From positions 389,425-453,424 of the forward strand of contig BQMF02000372.1 of NCBI GenBank assembly GCA_027922465.2: DNA of 64,000 nucleotides, in the 5' to 3' direction. Below are positions 45,925 through 58,609 of this stretch, piece after piece. A program made the translations under genes and the position numbers. The notes beneath the pieces are model-generated. The model searched no databases, had not been told where the DNA came from, and saw nothing but the letters and a program-made list of their open reading frames with translations. Within the stretch, counting starts at the first letter, position 1, and each line of letters begins with the position of its first letter. Source of the stretch: Turritopsis dohrnii (taxonomy: Eukaryota > Cnidaria > Hydrozoa > Anthoathecata > Oceaniidae).

Positions 45925-48900
45925 TTAAACAAGTTTCTTCCTTTTAATCTCCAGCTCAGAGATCTCACTGTCTAGAGATTCTGACTGTTCCTTTAACTCT
46001 CTGGCCTTTCTTTTAAGAGTGTTTGCCTTAACAAACACAGTAATGTCCATTTTCTCTTCTCCTTTCACCATGCAGTCTGTTGATTCTAATTCTAACAGTG
46101 TGATCGATTTGTAAAGACTGACTTGTCTGCTCTTTAATTTCTCAATGTCATCTAAAATCAGTCTTGACTTTCTTTCATTGTCCGACTTTTCACGCCTTTC
46201 CTTCCCATCCTCTAAATGGGTTGCATATCTCTGGCGAGCTTATCTGAACACTTTTATCATCGGCTGGGTTATTTCAATTGTCTGAGTTTTTAATAAGCTT
46301 TTCTTTAGGTTAAACCCACGCTCAACAGCAGCTTGTCCATGACTTAGAGTTTGGACAAGTCTGACAACAAAGGATAATTCACCATGCTTGGTGACTGAAA
46401 TAATAATCATCTAATCAATCACTTTTTTCCGACAATGTATGAGGTGACGATTTCATTAGATCAACGAATGCTTTGAAATCTTTCAATGCTTGTTCAGCTT
46501 TGTGCGCAGGCATGATTGATTTCAGCATTATTCTAAACTTTTTAACAAGGAAACCTTTTTATTGTTGAAAAGAACATTAGGATCTAGAACACTTGCAGCT
46601 TTCAAAAACGTAGAACAGATAGGACTTCGCTCAAACAGTTTCCCCAACATGGACACTAGAAAGGTACGTGCACTGACTAAGAATTCTTTCATTTGCTTTG
46701 AATTAACATCATCTTTCTTTCTGCTATCAAATAACACCTCTACTGCCAAACCAAGCTGAAGATTTTTAACTGGGATTAAGTTTTCTTCCTTCTCGAGATC
46801 AATTTCACTCCATTTCTGTGGTAGATTTTTCGCAGCAGCTAAAACAGAAGGCTTCACGACAAGCTCCAACAGGTTCTGAATTATACTTTTAAGTTCATGA
46901 TACATAAATAGGACCATCGGTTTATCAGCCCGGAACTTTTCAAGAAAAGGCTCAATAAGATTAGCAACGTATGAAAAAAAAGTGCAATTTGGCTTTCAAA
47001 AATGGGTCAGATAATGCTTCTTTTAAGTACTGTGAAGCTTTGACATTTTGGCTGCTTTGATTTCGGCAGAGATTCCCAAAACTTCATGACTTGCTTCAGA
47101 TTATCTGTTATTTCAATCAAGCGTAGAGCAACCTTCTTGTTTTCAACCTAACTAAAAAAGAAAATTGAAAGTAGAACAAAATCTCCTTTCGTCTGCTGTA
47201 AATAATCAAGCAAGATAAAACAATTCAAGGGGAATTTGCTTTGCATAGACCTTATCATTATTATTATTATTATGAATGTTTTAAAAGGATATATACATTT
47301 CAGAAAATAAATTCTGCTATTACTATGTGTCCTTTAAAAAACTATATAAAAGTGTGTTCATGTTAAAAAAAAATTAAAATTTTACCTTGTTACATATATA
47401 GAAAAATTAATCATTAGATCTGCATCCGACATTTTAACGTGCGCAATGACACTGTAAGGAAGATGACCCTTATCAGCCGACTTTCTGATTTCGTCAGTGA
47501 GCAGAGTTGTCGCCATTTCAGTAGATCGCTTCGAACGGTACCCATATTGGTTCTCTGACTGTAAATGATTTGATTCGAGATAGGTCATTAGCTGATTGTG
47601 AACTGCTTTTTCCGTTATTTTTTACAGAACTGGTAGGATAGAAATCGGCCTAAAGTTGTTGTAATCAGATGAATCACCACCTTTATGCAATGGAATCACT
47701 TGTGCAACTTTCCAGTCAGCTGGAACTTTTCCAGAACGTAAAGATAAGTTGATTAGATATGCAAGAGGTTTCGCTAGTTCATGTGCAACATCCTTCAACA
47801 TACCACATGGTAAGCCATCGATCCCTGTGGATTTATGACGTTTTAACTTTTTCAATTGCTTCTCAACAAACACTGCTGAAACATACATAAACTGTAATGT
47901 TGTATCAGTTTGTTTTTCGATTTTCGATGTCGGTTGCCAAATAAACGTTTTCAACTGGAAACTTTTCTGTTTCAAAGTTTTTGCACCTGTTGAAAAGAAT
48001 GTGCAAAAGTTGTTTCCTTTCAAAAAGTTACTTTCCGTCGGTACATTGTTTGTAATTTTATTTCCCGGAAATATAGATTTTATTGTTTGCCAAAACTTTC
48101 TCGGATTTTTCCTGTTTTCTAGAATGAGGGACTGATGATATTGACTTCTAGCTTTTTTTATTTCGTATGTACAGGCGTTTCTCAGCTGTTTGTATTGGAC
48201 CCAGTCCACTTCGTTTTTGGTTCGACGGTATTTTCTCAAGATTTTATCTCTACGATTCATTGTTTGCTTAATTTCTTTCGTTAACCAAGGACAAAAAGTC
48301 CCCTTCACACGTTTTGTAATCATTGGGGCGTGTTTGTTGAAACACTCAAATAATTTGCTTCGAAAAAATGTCCAACATTGGTTAACATCAGTTATGGAAT
48401 ACAACGGGTTTAGTAATTCATCATTTAATTCCCTCCTCATGTCATTTGGATTGTAATGAGAATAATTTCTGCATCTGATTGTTCTAGCTTTCGTTTTCTG
48501 ACTGTTTAGTTTCCTAATACAACCAACAAGATCATGATCGCTAAGACTCATGGGACTGGTTGTTATGTAGACCTTGATAGCCTTTTATGGTAGAGGGTGG
48601 TAATCCATATGCCCGGAATATCAGTAAGCAGAAGTAAGCAATATATCACAGGCAAATGTACCAGTCTTTATGTGTTCATTATTCCAAAATGAAAGAAATG
48701 TAAATCTATACAGAGTAGCAGAGAAGCTGAAAGGATACAATCAGGATCCAGTGGCAGAAGCGTAGTCTTCTCTTCGAGCAGGACTGTTGTGTAAAAGGTA
48801 GTACGGAGCCTTCATTATCTTCTTTAATCCCCATCCAGTAGCAGTTTCACCAGTTTTCATACTGCCATGAAGCACATGCAAACTGCAGTATCCTATGTCG

Positions 48901-49747
48901 ATAAGAGAATGGATAGCTTCACTTTCTTTAAACGTAACAAATTCTTTATAAAACTTCAAATTGACATTTTGGCCCATCCATTGAAATTTGGTACAGTTTA
49001 GAAAACGACAGTTCCTCAGTCACCTTGTTAAAATGCCTCAAAAGGTCAGTATGGGTAGCATGTCCAAGAAAACTCAATCCAAGATATCTAGATTTTACTT
49101 GGCTACGGTTAACATCCCAGTACCTCATAATAAGATCCATTTCCGAAGTCTGGGTGACATCATTCAAACTTTTGTCGAAGCTGTATACATTGATATCAGA
49201 TACGTTGATGTCATCTAGTAAACACCTTTTAAAATGTGGTGTGAGTCCGTGATTTATAACGTACATTGCTTTCGATCTTCCCATACGAAAGTCTTTCGCG
49301 ATTTTGCTATCTGTAAACATAGCAACTAAAGCATCACTCAAACCGTCATTAGATCGTACCGAAAATCCATTTTGCACGGAGTACAGAGTCCATATTATTT
49401 CGGCCCTTGTAACAATATTACTATCATTGAGATGATCAAGAGTGACTTGCTGTTTCCCTGAAGAGCTAGAGTAGGCTGTCTTGTCTAATGTATGATTAAC
49501 TTCCTTTTCAGGTTTCCTAAAAAACGCCTGTACTTTGTTTAAAGCATCAAGATGCTTTTTTCCCTTTGTGATGACCCGTCAAAGCTGAATGGCCACTTGT
49601 TGACAATTCGATTGTTTTACGACGAACAGCACATCTCGCAACTCTGTTATCGTTTGGATCTTTCCTCAACCAATCTTTGAATTCTGTTTTTTCTAACCAA
49701 GATTCTATAAAATACTTTTGTTTGCTTACTTTCTTATTACTACTCAT
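45925..49747 (-). pseudogene. hAT-like transposase with BED/TTF-like N-terminus, split by a LINE
   Basis: The gene starts MSSNKKVSKQKYF (ATG 49747), with a zinc-finger-like segment FKDWLRKDPND...C...SGHSALTGHHKGKK. The second Cys of the CxxC pair reads Arg. The middle shows YSVQNGFSVRSND, RYLGLSFLGH, and DIGYCSLHVLHG with NSPARREDYASATGS at 48741. The LINE 47380-48560 follows. The gene resumes at about 47150-46250: FKADKP-like, LFERSPICSTFLKAASVLDP, and a hAT dimerisation-like LSHGQAAVERGFNLKKSLL. A coiled-coil C-terminus ends ELEIKRKKLV at 45925. One-base shifts at about 49555 and 48955 and an in-frame TAA near 46245 mark decay. The family resembles proteins often annotated as KIAA1586-like. 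Confidence 0.65.
47380..48560 (-). mobile_element. LINE fragment inserted in the hAT-like gene
   Basis: The frame 48551-47622 starts SLSDHDLVGCIRKL (end of the endonuclease). It has the linker NKHAPMITKRVKG and reaches the early RT blocks IDGLPCGMLK, ADWKVAQVIPLHKGG and FRPISILP. After a stop it continues ENQYGYRSKRSTEMATTLLTDEI in 47588-47450 and then loses similarity, so the YADD-bearing half is gone. This is the opposite of the usual 5' truncation and implies a later deletion. Confidence 0.75.
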
Positions 49748-49797
49748 TATTAGTTAAAACCTGAAACGACTAAATTGAGAACTAAATTACAAATCTA

Positions 49798-49838
49798 CAT
49801 AATGATAATGATAATGATAATGATAATGATAATGATAG
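49798..49838. repeat. (AATGAT)n microsatellite
   Basis: About seven copies of a six-base AATGAT-like unit. Confidence 0.85.
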
Positions 49839-49839
49839 C

Positions 49840-51640
49840 GATCTAGTAGTATCTTTTCATCTTCATGATTAAACGACTCCCTCTAAACAAATAACGAAAT
49901 GTGTCCCTACCTAACACTGGGAAATTACTTTTTGTGGCAAAAGGAATGACAAGCCCAATTATCAGTACACGAAGTTCTCAAGCCATGTTTCAAACGACAC
50001 TCTATTTCAAATAATACTATCATATTAAAATATCTCTGAAACGAAAGAGACAGAAATTTTTGGGGAGATATTTCGGGAAAGTATTAAAGTACCATAGGGG
50101 CTATTAAATGATATAAGTTTCAACCAAAGTTTCCAATAGTAAAATTTGAAAATATGGCATTTTCTCGGAAGATCGGGTAGGTTGTACCACTTAGGAGCGC
50201 ATTAACACATTCCATTAAAGCCTTACTCTCTGAAAATGAATTTTCTGTCTGTTATACGTTTATTAAATCTAGGAAGGCAGTTGTGACCGTGTTTAACCAA
50301 ACGTTAAAGCAGCAAAATTAAGAACCCATTTTTGGGGTAATGAAGGCCAAATTAGGCCAAAATTGCCATGAAAATGATTTCAAATGCGGAATAATACTAT
50401 AAGTTTTAATAGTGCGTTGGCTCAGCAAACTGTAATTTTTTGCGCACCCTTTTACGCACTGTTTTCATTAATGGTGTCATGCCAACTAAGTGTACAACAA
50501 CAAAACGTGGGGTGATGGCTAGCAAACCCTATGTTTGAGAGTTGATGCTTGTTTTATACCATGCTTTTACTGTTAGCAATTCATGCATAGTATGCTTGGA
50601 ACTTTTAGAACACAGCTACTTTGCCTTTTCATCAAGCCCGTAACGGTTATTAAGCAATTTACAGAGTGTCAAATGTGTTTTTTATGCTATAACTACACAT
50701 GATTTCTTTCATATTGAATTTTTGTTTTTGCTGTCTTGGCTGACTGTATGTGCTTGGCTATAGAGTCAAATTCTCTCTAACTTGAAAGAAGTTCAAGGTC
50801 ATTCAACCTATCATTTCTTTACAAATGAACCTCTGTATTTCCAATTCTCCACTAATCAAACATTTTTTGCCCCCCTTGATGTTCAAGTTACAGAGAGTGT
50901 ACTGTAGATGATTATCTCGATCTTTTTAAAGAAAGTACTAGCTACTGTCATATGTCCTTGGGTACACAAAACTTTAGAATCCTTTCTCCTTCCTTATAGA
51001 TGAGTTTCTAAGTGACGTGATGTTTATAAACATTAGTGTTTTTGCTCGATAACTGCTGCTGTGAGTTTCAACATAAATGCTTAATAGATTAAGTCAATTT
51101 CCTACCAATATGCGCACGCATCTTGGTTGGCAATTAGATGCTCTCTGCACACTGTCGGTTAAACCGGCTCTCAGGAGGCGTTTTTAAGACAAAAAAAATT
51201 ATTAAAAATAATACTCATTAGCACTCGAAATCTATTTTTGTGAAGTTTATTAAATTTTTAGTTTAAACAGATCTTTAACTGGTAATTAACATCAGAAACT
51301 CATCTATTGAAAGCCATTTATATATACTTCTTTCAACATGACCATTAAAATCTCCAGCTTTCACTGCAACTTTTCTCCTAGTTTCCTGTAACATTGATCA
51401 AATTATCTTAGAACAAGTCTTTTTGTGCATCACCCAAACCAGACTGAGGAGTATGTATATATTGAGATAACTGAGAGAACTCTCTCCTGGACCATAAGCT
51501 CAATCAAAATTAATGCCTCACTTCCCCTCACTGTCCTGTTTACATCAATAACTTTATCCATCCACTTTTCAACTAAGGAATTCCAACCCTTTCGAAACCT
51601 GTTTTTCTAGTTTTTCTAATTTTTTTCTGTTTTGCTAATT
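49840..51640. other. Intergenic stretch upstream of the recombinase gene
   Basis: No coding frame of note. A splice acceptor (CTAATTTTTAG at 51636-51645) precedes the start codon at 51652, so a non-coding 5' exon and the promoter should lie somewhere here. I could not locate them. Confidence 0.4.
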
Positions 51641-51651
51641 TTTAGGCAATT

Positions 51652-54600
51652 ATGGTTAGGTGCGTTGTTTGCGAAAATAGAACAAGTAATATTAAAAAGT
51701 CTTTCTATGGTGCTTTTAGCATTTGTGAAAAATGCTATGGTAAGTAAACCTTTATTTTGCTGATGTATCAAATGACCACTGTTTTCCTTCATTGATTACA
51801 ACATTTTTTATTAGATGAACATTACGACCAAGATTGTCTTTTGAGTTCCTCCAAAAAGGAAAATAAGCTGGCAATTGGTAATCTCTCTGATGTTTTGTCT
51901 ATTGTTACAATATAACTTGTGTTTTACATATCACGTTTTCACGTATTATGTTTCACTATCACAGCTTTGGCTTCATTAACTGATGACTTAATTCAGTCAG
52001 TTGGAGAAGGAGATACCTTAAAAATGATCATGTCTGGTGAAGTGAGTCAGTTTTACGTAAAATAGATAAATATAAATATATCATTTTCTAAGGTTTACAA
52101 ATCAATGATTACAATATGTGATCTATTTTATATAAGGCTAGTAAAATACTAGAAAATGACAGGAGGCACACCTAATAGCCATTCAATTAATCAAGGAGGT
52201 TGGCACCAGATTAAAAAACAATTAGCTCAAATAACATAGACTACTCACAAACAAGTAACAAATCAATATTAAAATATTAGCCAAGGTACTAACCAGTCGA
52301 GGATGATCTGAAAGTATGATCTAAGTCACTTATATATTTTGTCTTAAGAATCCCATTGCATAATGCTGTATTAATTGCCACTTATTTTAATGGTTTTTGA
52401 AGAAAATTAGCTATCGACACTATCTGTATCACAAGGGAAGCAAATTTATCAGTATGTTTTCACTGTTACTTTAATATTTATGTTTTTTGTTGTGAAGATG
52501 GTGGTTTCAGGGTGGTATATACTTGCTCATTTCAGAAACAATATGTGATGCCCATCTGTTACTCCTTCTGTCCGACGAACAGCTATCCCAACTTAATAAG
52601 ATCCTATTTCAAAGGTTTAAAAAGAATGTTGTAAGTACATTAGTACAAGTACTTATTTTACAGATGTTTTATGGTATTCTAATGTTAAAATTTCTTTCAG
52701 AAATCAAATTACATTGATTATGTCCTGTTACCAGAAGCAGTGACAGTAATAATAGTTGAACTAACAGGTTGGAAACGTCTCAAGGTAGTATTGATGTTTA
52801 CATATTTTAAAATTGTTTCAAGATAATGGTTTGGTAATGGTTTTCATAAAAAGAATTAAATTGAAACTCTAGGTAGAATTGTTTCTTGAATCATACTTCA
52901 ATGATGAAGATGTTGATGAAGATGATGATGATTCAGGTAAACTTCTTAATCAATTTTATCCTTATGCACCTTAACACTTGCAAAGGTTGTGATTTAGATT
53001 TGGTTACAGCTAAATGAAATAACTACCCTGATTTTTTATAGTGGCATTGTTTTAAGCCTTTTACATCATAATTATTGTGGTTATTTTTTATGTTTGCAAT
53101 CTAGTGGTACTACTTGATAATTAAATACTACAGTTAGATTTTTTCCTCTGTGAAATAACTAACTCTTGCTCGTTTTCATTTGCTTTCATAATTATGAAAG
53201 AATCTTTGTGTAATCTTGTTTGTCAATTTTCAACAAACATGTAACTAATTATCTAGTTAATTATGTAATTATGTAATAATTTCTGCAACAGGGCAATCCC
53301 GTTAAAATTTAAGAAAATGTGACTTACTGTAAATATCATTTCTTATATACACGAAATGCAACTGCCCTAGTCAGAATGATACTACCAATAATCAAATGAC
53401 CTTATATGTCTATTTACTTTCTGTTGCTTTAGATGACGAAGGTTCATGTTCAACTTTCTTTGATATTGTTAAAAATATGATGATAAGTTCTGATAGAAAA
53501 AGTAAGGATAATACAAATTCTTCTACAACTCAGTAGCAAACATATGTTTTTATGGAGTGCCAAATACTTTTATAGGAAACGTCTTTCAAAATAAGGTGGC
53601 ATATTGGAAAGGTATCATCATTATTGTATTTTCTGGTTTTATGTTAGCAACAAGCATTAATATGACTTGACAAGACATTATAAAAGAACATTATGGTAGT
53701 ATATGACCTACATATGATCTATTTCAAAGTTAATGTGATGATTACTTTTCGATCTATATTGTAGAGAAATTACAAAGTTCAGGCAATGATACAGAAGAAC
53801 TAAGTGACATAGATGATTTTGAAAAACTGTCCCTGGAAGAACTGTATAAGTCCAGAGACAAATTAGAAAAGGCTATCACAGCAGCTGAGAGAGAAATGGG
53901 AGGATCATGTGAACCAGATGTTGAGAAATCACCTGGAAAAGAAATAAAAAAGAGAAAAGGACCAAGGCCCAAGAATAGTGTTCAACAGAAAAGTGTTTTG
54001 TTGAAAAAGAAAAGACTGCTGGAAAAGAAGAAAACAAAAGAAAGAGCTTCATTAAAGAATTATCTGGGATCAGTGGATGCTGTAAAGGAAAGAATGTGTG
54101 GTACCAAGAGAACTTACACGTACAAGTGCCCAGAATGTAAAGAAAGCATCAAGTCTTTACTTTCTAAACACTTGGTAAAGAAACACAAGTACACTCAAGA
54201 AAATGCTGAATTGAAACAGTCTGAAATGAGAGTTCTCTATCTCTGGTGTAGAGGCACTAAACACGGAAAACAATTGCCACTTCCCTGTTACGACTGCAAC
54301 TCATGGCATCTCCGTCTTGATCATCACATAAAGAGAAAACATTTTCAATCTTCAGCTGATTTGAAAAGAGTTTTAAATGATGTTCGAGCCAAGGTATGGT
54401 GTGGTTCTGGGTTAAGAAATTCTTCTCCTGAATTAGAAAATCGACCAGTTGAAATGTCACATGGCACTAAAAAACTAAATGAAACAGAGGAAGAGGAAGG
54501 ATACTCATCAGCGTCCTCAGCAGATTCTTTTATCATCAGAGCAAAAAATACTTCTCTGGAGAACAAGACGTCCAATCCTGATTATATTCCTAGAGGTTCT

Positions 54601-57600
54601 TGCCATTTGACTGCTGAAATTATGGAGAAGTGGGGCATCAATAGTGGAGACTATTTTCACATTTACTATCCATCTAAGGATATGCTTTTCAAAGCTTTCA
54701 CAAGGGACTTGAAACAAAGAAGTGATGGGGATACTGCGAAACAGCACTCTAATCAAGTCTCTTTAATATGGGGGATTTTAGATAAAGATTATCAAATTTT
54801 TCCGAAATCTGTGTTTGCCAACAAGTATGCGTTGCAAGATGTTTATCATCTTCCATCTGTGCGTGAGATTGGTAAAGGTGGTGTTGAAGCTTCTACATTA
54901 AGGGCAAGATATGTATCGTTGAAGTTTTTTCTATCTTTTCTTCGTAAAAGAGGGATATATGCAGGTTTATCAAGAGCCGATATTACTAACTTAGAAGAAA
55001 ATATCAATGACCTGAATAAAGAGCTTGGGCCAAGGATTGCTCAGAGGAAAGTGGAATTGCGACAACACAAAAAGAAACACTTGATGGATGCTGGTCATAT
55101 GATTGCTTATGGTCGCTCTACACATGTTCAAGGTATTATAAAAGGATTGAATAAGGTGATCGAAAATAAAATTTCGATGCAAGCTGCATTGGATTGCCGC
55201 GATTATATGATCAGTGAGCTGACAATCATGAATGGACTGCGAGCTTCAAACATTATAGAGTTAACATTAAACGATGTAGATAATGCGAAGATCCACCCAG
55301 AATACCCAGGTCAACGGGTTATAGAGAACAAGAAATACAAGACTTCTAGCGTATATGGAGAAAAACTTATCGCAGTACCTCTTGCTCTGTATGAACAACT
55401 TCAGAAGTACATCAAATTTCATCGGCCTGTTATCGCTGGTGATAAAAGGTCAAACAATGTGTTCATATCCAATGGTATGAGTTTAAAGATGAACCAAAGT
55501 AATGTTGCTAGTGCGTTAACATCATCGTTTCTCAAGGCAAAAGTATTTAAGAAAAACGACTATGCCAGAGTATCATGCACTAGAATTAGAGTAGCATGTG
55601 CTACCTTCGCTTGCAATCAAGGAGGTGTGGAGATGGACTACCTGGCTAAGCACTTCATGAAAAACAGAGAACAAACAACAGCTGTCCATTACAACATGTT
55701 TGCAAATTACAGACATGCATTGTGTTTGGCCAGTTTAATTGGAGATTCTTTTGAAGTATATGGAGGCCAGATCTTAAAGCCTAAGGTGGAGCAAAAAAAT
55801 GAATTAGCTGAAGCTATGAGAACTACGAAAGAATTACCTACTAAGGAAAAAGTTGTTGAGTGGATGAAGCAACAAGATCCTAATCTTTCGAGAGAGGAAC
55901 TTGGAAAAATGCAGAGTGTTTTAAAAGAGCTCCCTTCCCAAATCAAAGTGTCTAACACTAGCACATTTTATGAAAAGGTAGGCATATTGTTGTTTATATT
56001 CTGTAGTTCGTTATATGCCTTAAGTGTTGAATTTACCATATCACTTTTCAAAGAAACAAAAGCAGCAATGTGAAGCAACTATAACAGAAGATATTGATTT
56101 TGATGTGGTAAGTATCCGATTCTTCTATGCAAACATTAAAATCATGAATTATTGGTAAATTGTTTCTTTACCTATATTAAAGGAAATTGACTTAGATGGG
56201 GAAAGAAACATTACAGAAGACTCACAGTTAAAAGTGAAGGTAACGATTATTTTAAATTCGCGCCAACCATTTTTTTCTAAAGTATTTCTTTATTGTTTGA
56301 ATGTCTCCAGAATTCGCAAGAGCAAAACAATATTTTGGAAACTCCGCATAAGTGTTCTGCAGATTTGAGCGAAACTGTTACAATGCTGACCAAGGTGATA
56401 GTTTTTATTGTTCATGAAACGTTAAGTTATCATAAGCTCGTAGTTCCGTGTGTATATTCATTAACATTTTTAGAAGGAAAATAAGGCAGTCAAAAGAAAA
56501 AATCTGATTAGTAAGAGAGAGGAAAACGATGATGTGAGCGAAAATGTGATCATGCCCACTCCAGAATCAAAGCCAGCAAAGAGGATAAAAAATCTCATTC
56601 ATAAGGAAAAGAAAAACATTTTTTTGGAGGTATAATTCAATTCTTTTTTATTATTCGTAAAACATCAATTCTTTTTAGCCTAAACTTAGTGTTTAATGAC
56701 TTTTGACAGGAACAAAGAAAACAATATCCGAGAAGGGAAGCGAAGAAGATTTACGATGTAATGTATTTTCTGTCTCTCATATTGGAATTTTACTGTTACG
56801 TATTTTTGTTTGTTTGTTTGTTCGTTTCAGAGTGTAATTTTCAATCTTAAATTCTTAATATGCGAAAAATGTGTCAGTTACGGCTTCCCAGTAGTCGTTT
56901 AACTACTTTGGTGTAAATCCAAATTGTGTCTATAGCGTTGCATGCATTTCAAAATTCAGAACGATCCTACCAATCAATTGATACTTAACCTTTAATTTAA
57001 AAACTCACTTTATACAGACTAAATATATCCAGAGTTTCACAATTAATTTCTATTTTGCGCAAGTAAATATATTGAATTTGAAATGTAACTCAATTTCAAG
57101 AATAACTGCGTAAATATAGAACTAGCAATAAAACGCTTGATAAACTGTAATGAACGCCTATTGGGAGCCGACCTTTAACACCGAAAGCCTTTATTTCTTA
57201 TAATTATATGTTAGGTTAGTTGTTGTACGGATGAGGAACTGGAAAAGCATTCGCCTACTACTCATTCGGTTAGTTCAAAGTTTTATTTGGTTTGTGTAAA
57301 GTTTTGGCTCGATGATAGATGCATTATATCGTATGATTTTATAGATGCTTGAATTTGATAGTGCTGATTGTAAAGAAGCAGAAAGTAGTGACAGTGAGCC
57401 GAAAACTCCGTCAGTCAAAAGAACGAAAACATATTCAGTGAAAGAAATTCGTCTGATTAGAGAAAAATGTCTGGAAATAATAAGCAAAGGCCCGGTCACT
57501 GAATATAGAGTAGTTAATGCGCTGGAAGGCACTGACCTTTTAAAAAAGTATACATTTTCTCAAATACGTACTAGAATCATGTATGAACGTAAGAAGAAGA

Positions 57601-57605
57601 AATGA
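51652..57605 (+). CDS. Zinc-finger tyrosine-recombinase-like protein, 14 coding exons
   Basis: Exons 51652-51739, 51815-51877, 51965-52041, 52511-52630, 52701-52784, 52873-52936, 53433-53501, 53765-55977, 56054-56107, 56183-56239, 56311-56394, 56474-56629, 56710-56757 and 57345-57605 all have GT-AG borders and matching phases. They give 3438 bases (1145 residues) without a stop. The N-terminus has two Cys pairs (CVVC, CEKC). Two C2H2 fingers lie at residues 310-329 and 363-381. A recombinase-like region follows: NGLRASN with Arg681, basic NKKYK near 711-714, CTRIR (794-797, where most relatives of the superfamily have HxxR) and Tyr831 in HYN. The tail is acidic then strongly basic. The layout suits a Crypton-type or domesticated recombinase that binds DNA. 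The C-terminal exons are less certain. No terminal repeats seen. Confidence 0.82.
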
Positions 57606-58005
57606 TTACTAACCAAGCAATTGTTTTTTTTCCCCGTCAAAAATTTTATGTCAACACTTTGTGTCCATGCTTAATTGTGGAATCGATTTGCCCATTTCTA
57701 ATTCGTGCAAATCAGAGAATGAACTACAGAAAGTCCTAATTTTGTTCCAATAGGGAGAAAGACTTTGGAAAAACTATTTAAGTAAATAGGCTTTGTGAGG
57801 CTCAAACATAAAAATTTGTTACGTGTGGGAGGAGGCCCGCGAAGCTTTTACTTAATTGGAAAAATGAAGGTTCTGAAAATTGTGAAGGTTGACGTCAACA
57901 GTAGTATCACCCCACCCCACCCCCGTCAACTACCGTCAACTTTGGCATAACTCCCCCTAAACTCTGGATTAAGACGGTTTATTGTTTTATATACTTCTAC
58001 TAGAA
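57606..58005. other. Downstream flank, no gene
   Basis: Short frames only, with a C-rich patch near 57905-57925 (CACCCCACCCCACCCCC). No clear AATAAA polyadenylation signal follows the recombinase gene within the first 150 bases. Confidence 0.4.
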
Positions 58006-58008
58006 GGA

Positions 58009-58470
58009 ATTGAAGAATTACGTAAGGGCGCGCAGCGCAACTCTGGACTAATCGCAATAACATTGGAATCCCAACGGACGTTTTTATACTACCTAGGTAA
58101 GAATAATACTATCCAAGTCAGAATAATACTATCCAAGTCAGAGCGATCCTACCAATCAAATAATATCTGAACTGATCAAAATAAACATAAAAAGTAGTCA
58201 TAAACCTGATATTTGAAGGGAAGAGCAATAAAGAAACGCATAACCAATTTAGGTTAAAGGATATATATTTTCCTTTACATAATGTACAAGAAAGTTAGTA
58301 GAAGTTTAATACTTGCTTTCTCTGTTACCTAAAATGAAGAGACAAAGAAAATTTTAGTGTTACTCTGTTCCATAGGGCTGGTGGGAGGGACAATCTTAAA
58401 TCGTACTCCGATTTTACTTATAAAATCGGAATTACGTTGCGGGCGCCGCGCGCCCTTACGTAATTCTTCA
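58009..58470. mobile_element. Element with about 25-base inverted ends
   Basis: Left arm ATTGAAGAATTACGTAAGGG then CGCGC (58009-58033). Its complement is at 58446-58470 (GCGCGCCCTTACGTAATTC...). The interior has a 20-base tandem duplication (58101-58140) and a hairpin CCGATTTTA/TAAAATCGG near 58405-58430. It is non-coding. It could be a MITE or the end region of the neighbouring DIRS element. Confidence 0.65.
58101..58140. repeat. 20-bp tandem duplication
   Basis: GAATAATACTATCCAAGTCA occurs twice in direct succession. Confidence 0.9.
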
Positions 58471-58609
58471 ATTTTATTACGTAATCTCCGTACAGATTTA
58501 AGATTGGAGTAGTCGAGACAAATCTTAATAACATTGTAAACCCAGTTTCCATCAGCCTTTGTTCAAAGCTTAAACATGATTCCCAAATAAAGTCGACTCA
58601 TAACTAGTA

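Noticed and set aside
51425..51610. Possible upstream coding exon of the recombinase gene
   Set aside because: No donor in a matching phase, and the start at 51652 already gives a Cys-pair N-terminus.
56830..56900. Alternative last exon of the recombinase gene (ends FPVVV)
   Set aside because: Possible acceptor, but the exon at 57345 gives a long, basic, well-composed C-terminus in the same phase. Kept only as a possible isoform.
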